Assembly: GCF_001304615.2 (NCBI RefSeq)
Contig: NZ_CP032683.1
Span: 2,480,001 to 2,544,000 of the forward strand
Source: Methanosarcina flavescens
GTDB lineage: Archaea > Halobacteriota > Methanosarcinia > Methanosarcinales > Methanosarcinaceae
Reading direction: 5' to 3'
DNA length: 64,000 nucleotides
The notes beneath the pieces are model-generated. The model did not search any database, was not told where the DNA came from, and saw only the letters and a program-made list of their open reading frames with translations. This document shows positions 8,523 through 18,309 of the stretch, piece by piece. Position 1 is the stretch's first letter, and each line of letters starts with the position of its first letter. The translations under genes and the position numbers were made by a program.

Positions 8523-9386
8523 TTAAAAGTTTTCTTCCGCACATTTAAGTACATGCTTCATCAGCATAGCAACGGTGACAGGACCTACGCCGCCAGGGAC
8601 AGGTGTAATGAGGGAGGCTTTCTTGATTACATTTTCAAAATCAACGTCTCCATATACGCCATCTTTTTCCTGGGTAATTCCAACGTCAAAGATCACTGCC
8701 CCTTCCTTTATCATATCGGCTTTGATAAGGTGTTTCACTCCAGCTGCAACTACAAGGATGTCCGCGCCAAGAGTATATTTCTTAAGGTCGTCGGTGAACA
8801 CGTGGCAAACTGAAACGGTTGCGTTCCGGTTAAGAAACATTGCTGCCATAGGTTTTCCAACAACATTGCTGTGCCCTACAATAACCACGTTTTTGCCTTT
8901 GATAGGCACATTGTACTCTTCGAGCGCCCGGATAATCCCATGCGGAGTGCAGGGAACAAGCCCTTCGTCCCCGATCATCAGTTTTCCCATATTGTAGGGA
9001 TGAAAACCATCTGCATCTTTCTCAGGCGCTATGGCTTCCATTGCTTCCTGAGGGAAAAGATGTTTCGGAAGCGGAAGCTGGAGCAAAATTGCGTGCACAT
9101 CCTTGTTTTTGTTAAGGCTATCGATCAGAGAGATAAGTTCCTCCTGACTGGTTTCTGCCGGAAGAAAGTGGTCTTCTGCCCGGATGCCCACACGTTCGCA
9201 GGCTCTATGCTTAAGTCGGACATACATTCTGGATGCAGGATCATCGCCTACGAGGATTGTGGCAAGTCCAGGAGTAATACCCCGGCCGCTTTCCAGAGCC
9301 TCAAGTCTTGACTCTACCTCATCTTCAATCTGCTTTGCAAGAACTTTACCATCTATAATTCGTGATTCGTAGCCTTCAACTGACAT
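8523..9386 (-). CDS. folD: Methylene-H4F dehydrogenase / methenyl-H4F cyclohydrolase
   Basis: A 287-residue bifunctional FolD that converts methylene-H4F through methenyl-H4F to formyl-H4F with NAD(P)+. Family marks: [17 protein letters not shown] with the catalytic lysine, [10 protein letters not shown], the nucleotide-binding [15 protein letters not shown], and [14 protein letters not shown] near the C-terminus. The ATG at 9386 fits the family length; a longer frame of 311 residues would begin inside glyA. The gap to the glyA stop is 25 bases, so the two genes are very likely one operon. FolD is typical of bacteria and uses H4F, not sarcinapterin; Methanosarcina species are the known methanogen exception. 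Confidence 0.97.
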   Translation of the reverse strand: MSVEGYESRIIDGKVLAKQIEDEVESRLEALESGRGITPGLATILVGDDPASRMYVRLKHRACERVGIRAEDHFLPAETSQEELISLIDSLNKNKDVHAILLQLPLPKHLFPQEAMEAIAPEKDADGFHPYNMGKLMIGDEGLVPCTPHGIIRALEEYNVPIKGKNVVIVGHSNVVGKPMAAMFLNRNATVSVCHVFTDDLKKYTLGADILVVAAGVKHLIKADMIKEGAVIFDVGITQEKDGVYGDVDFENVIKKASLITPVPGGVGPVTVAMLMKHVLKCAEENF

Positions 9387-9411
9387 TGATAAAAGCACCC
9401 CAACTCTTAGA

Positions 9412-10650
9412 TTAGCAATAAACCGGAAACCTTGAACAGAGTTCCCTGACCTTATCACTTATTTCCGACAGGAGATTATCGTTTTCTGCATTTTTGATTG
9501 CAGTCTCGATATAGTCGGCAATTATTTCCATTTCTTTTTCCTTCATGCCCCTTGTGGTACAGGCAGGGGTTCCGAACCTTACTCCGCTCGTGACAAATGG
9601 GCTGCGGGTCTCGAAGGGCACCGTGTTTTTGTTTGCAATAATCCCGGCTTTGCTCATGGCGGCTTCTGCATCCTTGCCTGTTATATTCATATTGTTTAGG
9701 TTTACAAGCATAAGATGGTTGTCCGTCCCGCCAGAAACGATATCAAAGCCCTTCTCTTTTAGGCATTTACAGAGAGTTTTTGCGTTCTTCACGGTTTGCA
9801 CCTGATCACGTTTGAACTGATCACTCATAGCCTCCTTAAAAGCCACGGCCTTTCCGGCTATGATGTGCATGAGAGGACCGCCCTGGATGCCTGGGAAAAC
9901 CGCTTTGTTGACTCTGATTGCAAGTTCTTCTGTTCTGGAAATAATCATTCCGCCTCTTGGGCCTCGCAGGGTCTTATGGGTTGTGCTGGTAACAAAGTCC
10001 GCATAAGGTACAGGGCTCTGGTGTACACCTGCAACTACAAGCCCTGCAATATGAGCAATATCTGCAAGCAAGTACGCTCCAACTTCGTCAGCGATTTCAC
10101 GGAACTGCTTGAAATCGATCTCACGAGGATAAGCTGAGGCTCCGCAAACAATCATTTGTGGCTTGCATTCCTTTGCTTTTTCCAGAAGCTCGGAATAATC
10201 CAGCATTTCAGTCTCTTTACTGACCCCATACGGCACAATATTATAGAGCTTTCCGGAAAAGCTCACCGGGCTGCCGTGGGAAAGATGTCCGCCGTGGGAC
10301 AGATCCATTGACATGATAGTGTCTCCGGGCTGCAAGACCGAAAAATAGACAGCCATATTTGCCCCTGAACCCGAGTGAGGCTGGACGTTAACGTAATTTG
10401 CGTTAAAAATCTCCTTTGCCCTGGCAATTGCAAGGTCTTCAGCAACGTCTACGAAATCGCAGCCGCCATAATAACGTTTACCTGAATATCCTTCGGCATA
10501 TTTATTGGTCAGAATCGAGCCCTGAGCTTCCATAACAGCTTTGCTCGCGTAGTTTTCGGATGCAATAAGATTCAATTTATATTCCTGGCGCTCGGCTTCG
10601 TTATTGATAGCCTCGGACAGTTCCGGATCAATTTTTTCAATATAAGACAT
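9412..10650 (-). CDS. glyA: Serine hydroxymethyltransferase
   Basis: A 412-residue PLP enzyme that splits serine and H4F into glycine and methylene-H4F. The signature around the PLP lysine, [14 protein letters not shown], is present, as are [19 protein letters not shown] near the N-terminus, [17 protein letters not shown] and the C-terminal [18 protein letters not shown] three codons upstream would give 415 residues, but AGGTGA, which includes that GTG, is a ribosome binding site five bases before the ATG at 10650, so the ATG is chosen. folD follows in the same operon. The enzyme supplies one-carbon units for the H4F module of this region. Confidence 0.97.
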   Translation of the reverse strand: MSYIEKIDPELSEAINNEAERQEYKLNLIASENYASKAVMEAQGSILTNKYAEGYSGKRYYGGCDFVDVAEDLAIARAKEIFNANYVNVQPHSGSGANMAVYFSVLQPGDTIMSMDLSHGGHLSHGSPVSFSGKLYNIVPYGVSKETEMLDYSELLEKAKECKPQMIVCGASAYPREIDFKQFREIADEVGAYLLADIAHIAGLVVAGVHQSPVPYADFVTSTTHKTLRGPRGGMIISRTEELAIRVNKAVFPGIQGGPLMHIIAGKAVAFKEAMSDQFKRDQVQTVKNAKTLCKCLKEKGFDIVSGGTDNHLMLVNLNNMNITGKDAEAAMSKAGIIANKNTVPFETRSPFVTSGVRFGTPACTTRGMKEKEMEIIADYIETAIKNAENDNLLSEISDKVRELCSRFPVYC

Positions 10651-11065
10651 TACTGTCACCTGTTCATTTAAAATTGTTCAAAATCAAGATTTTTTATGGA
10701 TTGGGTTGTGTATCATTTAAAGCTAACATGTGCATGTATGCAGGAGTTGCCTGACAGCCTGGAAAACCTCAGGACGCAGGGGCATTTAACGGTAAGAACC
10801 ACCGGATAAATGGGAATATAATTCAGGCTATAAACCTTCTTGATGGGGGATTTTCCTATTAAAATTTCAGATCTTTCGGCAAAAGACTCCTGAATATTTT
10901 AAAGATAAGAAATTTCGAAACCTTGAAAGCCCTTATAGCCTGTAAGATTTCGTGTGAGTACCTATAAGTTAGGGTTATTTATAATTATCAGGGGTTAATG
11001 AGTTGTTACCCAGTAGAATTTATTCCGGTTTTGCATGGTTTTAAGTATTTGTTCTAAGTGCTTGC
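10651..11065. other. Intergenic region upstream of glyA
   Basis: This 415-base gap lies between the purN stop and the glyA start. On the minus strand TTTAAATGATA and CCATAAAAAATC within about 80 bases of glyA could be its promoter elements. No coding frame, strong hairpin or repeat shared with other loci was found. The gap suggests glyA-folD is transcribed separately from purN. Confidence 0.4.
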
Positions 11066-11674
11066 TCAAGCCAGGATTACTACATTTCTACCCTCAATTT
11101 TAAGTTTACCTTCGGTAAAGAGCTTGACTGCTTCAGGATAGATAATATGCTCCTGTTCCAGAATTCTATTGGTAAGCGTCTCTTCCGTATCCCCTGGAAT
11201 CACAGGCACGCACTTCTGGAGAATTATTGGCCCTGAATCCAGCCCTTCATCTACAAAATGCACTGTACAGCCTGCAACCTTCACCCCGTATTCAAATGCC
11301 TGCTTCTGGGCGTTAAGCCCTTTAAATGCCGGAAGAAGAGAAGGATGAATATTCATAATCCTGTTCCTGTAGGTTTCAATTATCTCGTTTCCTAAAAGCC
11401 GGAAATAACCTGCAAGCAGAAGAAGATCCGTATCGTACTGGTTCAGAATATCCAGAATTGCCTTATCGTACTCAGCCCGGCCATATTCTCCGGGATCAAG
11501 GAAAACCGTGCTTATTCCATGAATTCTTGCACGTTCGAGCGCATAGGCATTTGCCTTATTTGAAATAACTACATTAATTGCCGCATTCTTTATGTAACCC
11601 TTCTCAATGCTGTCTATAATCGCCTGGAGATTTGAGCCCCTTCCAGAAACCAGCACTGCAATCTTTACCGTCAT
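11066..11674 (-). CDS. purN: Phosphoribosylglycinamide formyltransferase, folate-dependent
   Basis: A 202-residue GAR transformylase of the PurN type, using formyl-H4F in the third step of purine synthesis. Family residues are clear: VLVSGRGSNLQAI at the phosphate-binding loop, LLLLAGYFRLLG, the catalytic asparagine and histidine in IMNIHPSLLPAFKG, and CTVHFVDEGLDSGPII with the catalytic aspartate. The length is normal. Its dependence on formyl-H4F matches folD next door; the alternative archaeal route uses free formate (PurT or PurP). A TATA-like AACTAATATATC lies about 30 bases upstream on the minus strand. Confidence 0.96.
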   Translation of the reverse strand: MTVKIAVLVSGRGSNLQAIIDSIEKGYIKNAAINVVISNKANAYALERARIHGISTVFLDPGEYGRAEYDKAILDILNQYDTDLLLLAGYFRLLGNEIIETYRNRIMNIHPSLLPAFKGLNAQKQAFEYGVKVAGCTVHFVDEGLDSGPIILQKCVPVIPGDTEETLTNRILEQEHIIYPEAVKLFTEGKLKIEGRNVVILA

Positions 11675-11810
11675 CGAAGCTTCTAGATTGAAACAGTGAT
11701 ATATTAGTTTTTTGGAACTATGCTCCGACTAACCACCCAATTTTTGCCCAATTCCATGAGCTAAAATCAAAAGCTTGCTAAATAGATTTACCGAAACCGT
11801 TGCGCCGGCT

Positions 11811-12006
11811 TATCACCAAGCGTTGCGCCGCTTGACCACGCCGACCACGTTGTTTTAGTTAAAGCATGGTTTTTGATCAAACTTTTTCAGAAAAAGTTTG
11901 CGATAAAACCTTCCCTCAAAAGGTTTTCGCTCAAGCCTTTTTTAAAAAGGCTTGTGATCAAACTTTTTTTAAAAAGGCTTGTGATCAATTTTTTTTAAAA
12001 AGGTTG
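11811..12006. repeat. Dispersed intergenic repeat, locus A
   Basis: This AT-rich block is one of three related copies (also 14433-14520 and 40893-41150). It starts with the phrase ACCAAGCGTTGCGCCGCTTG, then runs through modules of the form CAAACTTTTTC-GAAAAAGTTTG, AAAACCTT-AAGGTTTT and AAGCCTTTTT-AAAAAGGCTT. Each module is a small inverted repeat that could form a hairpin followed by a T-run. The last module is itself tripled (AAAAAGGCTTGTGATCAA repeated). The block occupies the purN upstream region and the 3' side of the minus-strand COG1395 gene, so it may also terminate transcription. Confidence 0.75.
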
Positions 12007-12008
12007 AG

Positions 12009-12992
12009 TTACGCTTTGCTATGATTTTCCTTACGTTCTTCTATGAAGTTAAGGAGTTCCTGTGAATCACTTATCCTGTCAAGTTCTTTTTTCTCGATCA
12101 TTACCGTATTTTCTACGGATTTGATCTTGGAACGCCCGTTGATAATAAATACAGATTGGGTTTCAGTAACGCAGGAAATACTGCTCATGAGATGAGCCCT
12201 TTTGATTACGGTAGTATTGAATTCGCTGACTCCAGTAAGGATAACTGAAGATTTGTCCCGTGAGATAGCCTTGAAAGGCGCCTGTGTGGTAGGAAGGACA
12301 TCATATCCTAACATTGAAATTGTATTAAGGATGAGATCTTCGGGCAAAAGGGTGGAAGGCTTTTTCTGCTCTTCAGTTCTGGATTCTACCTTCTTCCTGG
12401 GCTTTCTGCTTCTGCAAGATTCCAGGATATTAATGGGCCTAGCGAGTTCAACCCCAAAAATCTCTTCCAGCTGGAGCACGACGTCTATCGATGCGTCCAT
12501 GCCCTCTTCTTCGTACTTACTGATTGTCCTCCTTGAAACACCTACCATGGCAGCAAGGGTTCCAAGAGACATTGAGTGATTCATCCTGGCTTTTTTGAGG
12601 ATATCCCCTTCTATGGAGACGTACAGCCCGCCAGGTGCTGCTGAAACCAGCGGAGGAACATTTTCAATAAAGTAGTCGTGGAGTGTTTGCACATTAAGGG
12701 CAATGATGTCGTAGCGCATGTAAACAACGCTATCCTCAAGCATCTGATCTCTTGTCTTTGCCCCCACAACAATAGCAGAACCTCCAAGATATTCGGCCAG
12801 GTACTTCATCTCCCTGGCGGTTTCTTCATTCAGACCGTCAATGTTAAATAAAACCTTGCAAAGTAATAGTATCTCGCCTTTCCGTGCGGCAATATCAAAA
12901 CTCCTTGGACGTATATTGCATCGATCGGAAATTATAAAACCTGCACGTGTCAATACATCAATTATTTGATGTATGAGAACTTCTTTTGTCAT
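12009..12992 (-). CDS. Archaeal helix-turn-helix transcriptional regulator, COG1395 type
   Basis: A 327-residue predicted DNA-binding regulator specific to archaea. The N-terminal 120 residues (ITRAG-like start, FDIAARKGEILLLCKVLFNIDGL, GGSAIVVGAKTRDQMLEDSVVYMRYDIIAL) resemble a nuclease-fold-like domain without obvious catalytic motif. Residues about 135-185 form an XRE-type helix-turn-helix: MSLGTLAAMVGVSRRTISKY with the following EEEGMDASIDVVLQLEEIF. The C-terminal part (PEDLILNTISMLGYDVLPTTQAPF) repeats the N-terminal fold. It lies back to back with tiaS, sharing a 148-base promoter region. Its target genes are unknown. Confidence 0.85.
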   Translation of the reverse strand: MTKEVLIHQIIDVLTRAGFIISDRCNIRPRSFDIAARKGEILLLCKVLFNIDGLNEETAREMKYLAEYLGGSAIVVGAKTRDQMLEDSVVYMRYDIIALNVQTLHDYFIENVPPLVSAAPGGLYVSIEGDILKKARMNHSMSLGTLAAMVGVSRRTISKYEEEGMDASIDVVLQLEEIFGVELARPINILESCRSRKPRKKVESRTEEQKKPSTLLPEDLILNTISMLGYDVLPTTQAPFKAISRDKSSVILTGVSEFNTTVIKRAHLMSSISCVTETQSVFIINGRSKIKSVENTVMIEKKELDRISDSQELLNFIEERKENHSKA

Positions 12993-13140
12993 TCCGATAC
13001 CAATCTCTATTTGATCATCTATATATATTTTTCTTTACTTCTGGTAATTCTGACAGTGTGAAAATACGTCGGAGAGTAACGAAAAATGTATTTAATGGTG
13101 ATGCATCTGGGATACTAGAGGCAAAAACTGGAATCTAAAA

Positions 13141-14427
13141 ATGATTATCGGAATTGATGATACTGACTCAAACGATGGAATGTGCACAACCTATCTGGGA
13201 GCTCTGCTGCTGGACGAACTTCAGGCTTATGGAACCTTAGAGACTCTTCCACTCCTAATACGCCTGAATCCTACCATCCCTTACAAAACAAGAGGAAACG
13301 CTGCAGTAGCCCTGAAGATCAGGACTGACTATCCGGAAAAGGTAACTGCCCATGTTGTGTCTAGAATAGAAGAACTCGCGCGCATGGAATGCGAGAAAAC
13401 CAATCCTGGAGTAGTTTTTATTCCGGAAAATGATTATGATAAGCTCAAACCTGTCCTCGGAATTTTTTTTGAGAAAGCCGTAAGGGATGTTATCGAAATA
13501 CAGGAGGCAAAAACGCTCATCTCGGAACTTGGGATTTCTTCAAAAGGTTTTAAGAACGGGAGAGGATTGATAGGATCTCTTGCAGCCTGCGGGGCTATGC
13601 TGAACCTCGAAGCATGGGATCACACCTTTGAGTACCTTGCATACAGGCAAAAGGAAAGCTGGGGGACCCCACGTGAGGTCGAGAAGGAAAGTTTCTTTGA
13701 GGCTGACAGGAAGACATACCCTGGCACCTGGGACACTGTGGACCTTAAAAACAGGCTAGTTGTCTGCGTACCCCGCTCGGGTGATCCCGTGCTTTTCGGA
13801 ATAAGAGGAGAAAATCCTGATATAGTTACCGAAGCTGCATCCCTGATCAGGGCCGAACCTATCGAACGTTTTGCCGTATACAGGACAAATCAGGGTACGG
13901 ATATGCACCTGCTTTCCGCAGCAAGTCTCGCTGAAATCCAGGATATGCATTCTTATAGGCTTGAGGGCACAGTCCTGGCAATTCCGAGAACAATTACTGG
14001 GGGACATGTTATTTTTCCCATCAGCGATAGGGAGGGAAATGAAATCGACTGCGCAGCCTTCGAACCTACAAAGGACTTCCGGTTGCTTATAAGGAAACTC
14101 AGGCCCGGAGATAAGGTTGAACTGTCGGGAAGTGTCAGTTCCAGAACCCTCAATATCGAAAAAATTGAAATAAAATCACTCACTCCCCTTTACAAAGAAG
14201 AAAACCCTAGATGCCCGAACTGCGGAAAACACATGAAGTCTTCAGGCCAGGCCCAGGGTTTCCGCTGTAAAAAATGCAGAACCCATACCGCCTCAAAGAT
14301 CACCTGTGAAGTAAAAAGAGACCTTGTCGCAGGACTATATGAAGTCCCGCCCTGCGCCCGCAGACATCTTGCAAAACCCCTGGTAAGGGAACAAAGATCT
14401 AACGTAAACATCTACCCTGCCCGTTAA
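13141..14427 (+). CDS. tiaS: tRNA(Ile2) 2-agmatinylcytidine synthetase
   Basis: A 428-residue TiaS. The enzyme attaches agmatine to C34 of the CAU-anticodon isoleucine tRNA, so that it reads AUA only; this is essential in archaea. The N-terminus MIIGIDDTDSNDGMCTTYLG is diagnostic (TiaS domain with DDTDS). GFKNGRGLIGSLAACGA and GTNQGTDMHL follow. Residues about 270-345 form an OB-fold, and a C-terminal zinc ribbon has CPNCGKHMKSSG and FRCKKCRTHT. The gene starts with ATG and runs opposite to the COG1395 regulator. The nadE gene converges on it, with one copy of the dispersed repeat in between. Confidence 0.96.
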   Translation: MIIGIDDTDSNDGMCTTYLGALLLDELQAYGTLETLPLLIRLNPTIPYKTRGNAAVALKIRTDYPEKVTAHVVSRIEELARMECEKTNPGVVFIPENDYDKLKPVLGIFFEKAVRDVIEIQEAKTLISELGISSKGFKNGRGLIGSLAACGAMLNLEAWDHTFEYLAYRQKESWGTPREVEKESFFEADRKTYPGTWDTVDLKNRLVVCVPRSGDPVLFGIRGENPDIVTEAASLIRAEPIERFAVYRTNQGTDMHLLSAASLAEIQDMHSYRLEGTVLAIPRTITGGHVIFPISDREGNEIDCAAFEPTKDFRLLIRKLRPGDKVELSGSVSSRTLNIEKIEIKSLTPLYKEENPRCPNCGKHMKSSGQAQGFRCKKCRTHTASKITCEVKRDLVAGLYEVPPCARRHLAKPLVREQRSNVNIYPAR

Positions 14428-14432
14428 GAAGA

Positions 14433-14520
14433 AACCGTTGTGCCGCTTGACCACACCGTCACGCCGGTTTTTGATCAAACTTTTTCTGAAAAAGTTTGCG
14501 CTCAAGTCATTTTCTCAAAA
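14433..14520. repeat. Dispersed intergenic repeat, locus B
   Basis: A shorter copy of the repeat at 11811-12006. It has the phrase CCGTTGTGCCGCTTGACCAC followed by TTTGATCAAACTTTTTC and its inverted partner GAAAAAGTTTGCGCTCAAG. It fills the gap between the convergent genes tiaS and nadE and overlaps the last codons of nadE. The hairpin with its T-run may serve as a terminator for one or both genes. Confidence 0.75.
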
Positions 14521-15285
14521 GATTTGGGGCACAGGAGGGGAATTTCTTTTATGCTCGCTTTTCTCAATGCGGCTCATGACTGAGTCCAGCTGTTCTTCGG
14601 AAATTCCGAGCGTATTCGGGATGGTTTCAAGATCTTCGTTTTGCTCAAGTTTTCTGAGCACTTCATCCACTTTTACGTAGGAAATCCCAAGTTCGACTTC
14701 ATCAGTCTGACCAGCCCAGAGCCCTGCAGAAGGCTTTTTGGTGATAAGAGAATCTGGAACCCCAAGACTGCGAGAAAGCTCCCATACTTCAGTTTTGTAA
14801 AGTCCGCCTATGGGTTCGAGATCAACGCCTCCATCTCCATATTTCGTGAAATATCCAAGCAAGATCTCAGTTTTATTGCTTGTACCTATGACCATACGGT
14901 TCATCTGGTTTGCGTGGAAATAGAGGAGGGACATCCTGATCCTTGCTTTCAGGTTTCCCATGGAGAGTCGGTCCGCAGATTTACTCTCAGGGACTGCAGC
15001 CATGAAAGCCGAAATAATGCCTGAAATATCAATGATCTGAAACTCGATTCCCAGCCAGTCCGCAAGGGCTTTTGCATCTTTGCTGTCTTCAGCAGGGGTA
15101 AGACCGAACTCGGGCATATGGATTCCGAGTACATGATCTTTTCCCAGAGCTCTTACGGCGAGTGTTGCGGCGAGGGCTGAATCTATTCCTCCACTTATGC
15201 CTATAACAGCTCCATTTACTTCTGCTTTACGAGTTTCGTTGAGGATAAAGTCAATAATTCTGTTCTGCGCGATTTCGAGGTTCAT
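14515..15285 (-). CDS. nadE: NH3-dependent NAD+ synthetase
   Basis: A 256-residue synthetase without the glutaminase domain, so it uses ammonia to amidate deamido-NAD+. The ATP-pyrophosphatase loop VIGISGGIDSALAATLA is at about residues 26-42. RIRMSLLYFHANQMNRMVIGTSNKTE and YFTKYGDGGVDLEPIGGLYKTEVWEL are the further family blocks. The length is typical. The ORF ends inside the dispersed repeat at 14433-14520, so the last few residues (KRNSPPVPQIF) may be derived from repeat sequence. It converges with tiaS. Confidence 0.96.
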   Translation of the reverse strand: MNLEIAQNRIIDFILNETRKAEVNGAVIGISGGIDSALAATLAVRALGKDHVLGIHMPEFGLTPAEDSKDAKALADWLGIEFQIIDISGIISAFMAAVPESKSADRLSMGNLKARIRMSLLYFHANQMNRMVIGTSNKTEILLGYFTKYGDGGVDLEPIGGLYKTEVWELSRSLGVPDSLITKKPSAGLWAGQTDEVELGISYVKVDEVLRKLEQNEDLETIPNTLGISEEQLDSVMSRIEKSEHKRNSPPVPQIF

Positions 15286-15835
15286 GCTGTCAATTCCGGG
15301 GTATTGTAAGGTTAGATTCGAAACAATCTAGATCTCCTGATAATTCAAGCTCCTGAAAATTTAGGACATAACAGAAGCAGATTCGAAAGCTATCAGGTTT
15401 AAGAACTGATTTGGTAATTAAACAATTTTATACACAGTAGCTTCAGATATATAAAATACTCAGAGAAAAACGGATATAAGGTAAACTTATTTAATAAATG
15501 GAAGAGATAGGGAGTAATATATCCCAGGCAATATAATATAAATAATAATTACCAAATGTACCTCTACCGATAAAATTATTGTCCTGACAGGGTACAGGCT
15601 ATAAAAGGGGGTGTATTAAAATAGGAAGGCTGGAAAGAAAATTCAAAGCCTAGAGTGTTCCGCAACAAACCCTCCGGGATAAAAACTTCCCTTATCAAAG
15701 GCATTGAAATAAAAAGACAACTAATACAGAAAACAGGTAGTTCCGTAATATGCAGTCCGGAAAAATCTGTTCATTTTATGTAATTATTGAATAAAAGTTA
15801 CAATCAAAAAGACACAACTATTTTCGGGATGATCT
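15286..15835. other. Divergent promoter region of nadE and cdc48
   Basis: This 550-base AT-rich gap separates the divergent genes nadE and cdc48. GCTATAAAAGG near 15598-15608 and ATATATAAAATAC near 15447-15460 are plausible TATA elements on the plus strand. GGGATGATCT is the ribosome binding site region just before the cdc48 ATG. No ORF or stable structure is seen. Confidence 0.4.
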
Positions 15836-18160
15836 ATGGAAGAAATACAGTTGAAGGTTGAAAAGGCATATCCTATCGACCTTGGAAGAGGAATTATCCG
15901 ACTTGACCCTACAACCTTACTGAAACTCCAGCTCTCGCCAGGCGATATTGTTGAAATAAGGGGAAAGAAAAAGACCACAGCAAAAGTATGGAGAGCTGAC
16001 AGACAGGACTGGGATCAGGGACTCGTGAGAATTGATAACTTCATCCGGCAAAATGCAGGTGTCTCCATAGGGGAGAAGGTTACTATCAGAAAGGTTGAAG
16101 CTCCGGAGGCAAAGAAACTTGTTCTGGCACTTCCGGAAAGCATGACACAGGGGGGGCCTGAACTTCAGTTTGGGGAACATGCAAATGAAATTATAAAAAG
16201 GCATATCCTCAAAAGGCCAGTCTTCAGGGGAGACATTATTCCTATAATAAATTCGATGTCACAGCCAATGACCGAGTCCCTGACAACAAGCCAGGTAATT
16301 CCTCTGGTCGCGGTTGAGACCGAACCTTCGAACACAATTGTTCTCATCACGGAAGCCACGCTTATCGAGCTTCGCAAAAAGCCGGTGCAAGGGTACGAAA
16401 AAGCAACCCGGGGCGTAACCACCTATGAGGACATAGGAGGTCTCGGGGAAGAGATTATGCGTGTCCGGGAAATGATAGAGCTGCCCATGAAGCATCCTGA
16501 GCTTTTCGCTCACCTTAATATCGAGCCTCCCAAAGGAGTTATTCTCTACGGTCCACCAGGAACCGGAAAAACCCTGATTGCAAAAGCCGTAGCCAATGAG
16601 TCTGGGGCAAGTTTCCATTACATTGCCGGCCCTGAGATTGTAGGGAAGTTCTACGGAGAGAGTGAAGAGAGGCTCAGGAAGATCTTTGAAGAAGCAACCC
16701 AGGATGCGCCATCAGTCATTTTCATTGATGAGATAGATTCTATTGCCCCGAAACGGGAAAACGTGACAGGGGAAGTGGAAAGGCGTGTGGTTGCCCAACT
16801 CCTTACCCTGCTTGACGGGATGGTAGAGAGGGGACAGGTTGTTGTTATAGGTGCCACCAACCGTGTAGACGCAATCGATCCAGCACTCAGGAGACCAGGC
16901 CGCTTTGACAGGGAAATCCATATAGGTGTACCTGATACAAAGGATAGGTACGAAATCCTGCAGATCCATACAAGAGGTATGCCAATAGAGGGACATGCTG
17001 AGACTGAGGAGGCTGGTGAAGCCGAAATTGGAGCTGGTGAGGCTCCGGAAAGAGAAAGGAAAGAAAAGGTAGATAAATATCTGATGTATCTGGCTGAAAG
17101 GACTCAGGGCTTTGTGGGCGCAGATCTGCTGGCTCTGGTTCAGGAAGCAGCCATGCGGTGCCTCAGAGAAAATCTACCTGACCTAGACCTGGAAAAAGAT
17201 GCGATTCCGCCTGAAAGACTGGAAAAGATCATTGTAACCAGAAAAAACTTTGAAGATGCCCTGATGGAGGCTGAACCCTCAGCTCTTAGAGAGATTTATG
17301 TAGAAATGCCTACAGTTACCTGGGATGATGTGGGTGGGCTGGAGGAAGCAAAGCAGGCCATTATTGAGGCAGTGGAGTGGCCTATTAAAAATCCGGAAAA
17401 GTTCGCTAAGATGGGGATAAAAGCTCCAAAGGGAATCCTGCTTTACGGTCCGCCAGGTACCGGAAAAACCCTGATAGCCCAGGCGGTTTCCAGGGAGTCT
17501 AATGCCAACTTCATAAGCGTCAAAGGACCTGAGATGTTTTCAAAATGGCTCGGGGAATCGGAAAAAGCCATCCGGGAAACCTTCAGAAAAGCCAGGCAGG
17601 TTGCTCCCTGTGTGATTTTCTTTGACGAGATTGATTCGGTTGCCGCGATGCCAGGCATGGAATCCACGGACAGCCGAACTTCAGAAAGGGTACTGAACCA
17701 GCTCTTGACCGAAATGGATGGACTTGAATCCCTCAGGGACGTTGTGGTAATTGCCGCAACTAACCGCCCTAACCTGTTGGACCCTGCAATCCTGCGCCCA
17801 GGGCGCTTTGACCGGCTGGTCTACATTGGTCCTCCTAATCGGAAAGGCAGGCTCAAGATCTTCAGAATCCACACAAGTAATACACCACTTGCTGACGACG
17901 TGGACCTTGAAACCCTTGCCGATATAACCGAGGGTTACGTGGGTGCCGATATAGAGTCTGTGTGCAGGGAAGCCGCAATGATTGCTCTCAGAGAAAATTT
18001 TGACACGGAATACGTGGAAATGCGGCACTTTAGAGAAGCTCTCAAGAAGGTGAAGCCCACCATTACAGAGAACATTGCTCAGTTCTATGAGAAGATCGAG
18101 GCACAGTTCAAAGGTGGCCAGAAACTCACGGAGCCAGCTGGTTATATCGGGTACAGGTAA
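15836..18160 (+). CDS. cdc48: Cdc48/VAT-type AAA+ ATPase
   Basis: A 774-residue archaeal p97 homologue: an ATP-driven unfoldase that feeds proteins to the proteasome or disassembles complexes. Residues 1-180 form the N-domain (double-psi barrel, LSPGDIVEIRGKKKT, then VAVETEPSNTIVLITEAT). The D1 ATPase has Walker A GPPGTGKT at 239-246 and Walker B VIFIDEIDS near 300; D2 has GPPGTGKT near 537-544 and VIFFDEIDS. Arginine-finger regions (DPALRRPGRFDRE and DPAILRPGRFDRL) are intact. D1 carries an unusual acidic insertion of roughly 25-30 residues (GHAETEEAGEAEIGAGEAPE) at about 385-411, within the small lid subdomain. A PRC-barrel gene follows 150 bases downstream. Confidence 0.96.
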   Translation: MEEIQLKVEKAYPIDLGRGIIRLDPTTLLKLQLSPGDIVEIRGKKKTTAKVWRADRQDWDQGLVRIDNFIRQNAGVSIGEKVTIRKVEAPEAKKLVLALPESMTQGGPELQFGEHANEIIKRHILKRPVFRGDIIPIINSMSQPMTESLTTSQVIPLVAVETEPSNTIVLITEATLIELRKKPVQGYEKATRGVTTYEDIGGLGEEIMRVREMIELPMKHPELFAHLNIEPPKGVILYGPPGTGKTLIAKAVANESGASFHYIAGPEIVGKFYGESEERLRKIFEEATQDAPSVIFIDEIDSIAPKRENVTGEVERRVVAQLLTLLDGMVERGQVVVIGATNRVDAIDPALRRPGRFDREIHIGVPDTKDRYEILQIHTRGMPIEGHAETEEAGEAEIGAGEAPERERKEKVDKYLMYLAERTQGFVGADLLALVQEAAMRCLRENLPDLDLEKDAIPPERLEKIIVTRKNFEDALMEAEPSALREIYVEMPTVTWDDVGGLEEAKQAIIEAVEWPIKNPEKFAKMGIKAPKGILLYGPPGTGKTLIAQAVSRESNANFISVKGPEMFSKWLGESEKAIRETFRKARQVAPCVIFFDEIDSVAAMPGMESTDSRTSERVLNQLLTEMDGLESLRDVVVIAATNRPNLLDPAILRPGRFDRLVYIGPPNRKGRLKIFRIHTSNTPLADDVDLETLADITEGYVGADIESVCREAAMIALRENFDTEYVEMRHFREALKKVKPTITENIAQFYEKIEAQFKGGQKLTEPAGYIGYR

Positions 18161-18309
18161 TGGTTTGAAAGAGTAATACTTTAAATGAACAACTTTTAAA
18201 AGGAAAAAGTTTTAAAGAACCTGGTTTCAAATGGAATAAAATGTTTAAAGTGAAAAAGCAAGCTTTACCCAGACCCTCATAACACGCTGCTACGGAGATA
18301 CGATAAAAA

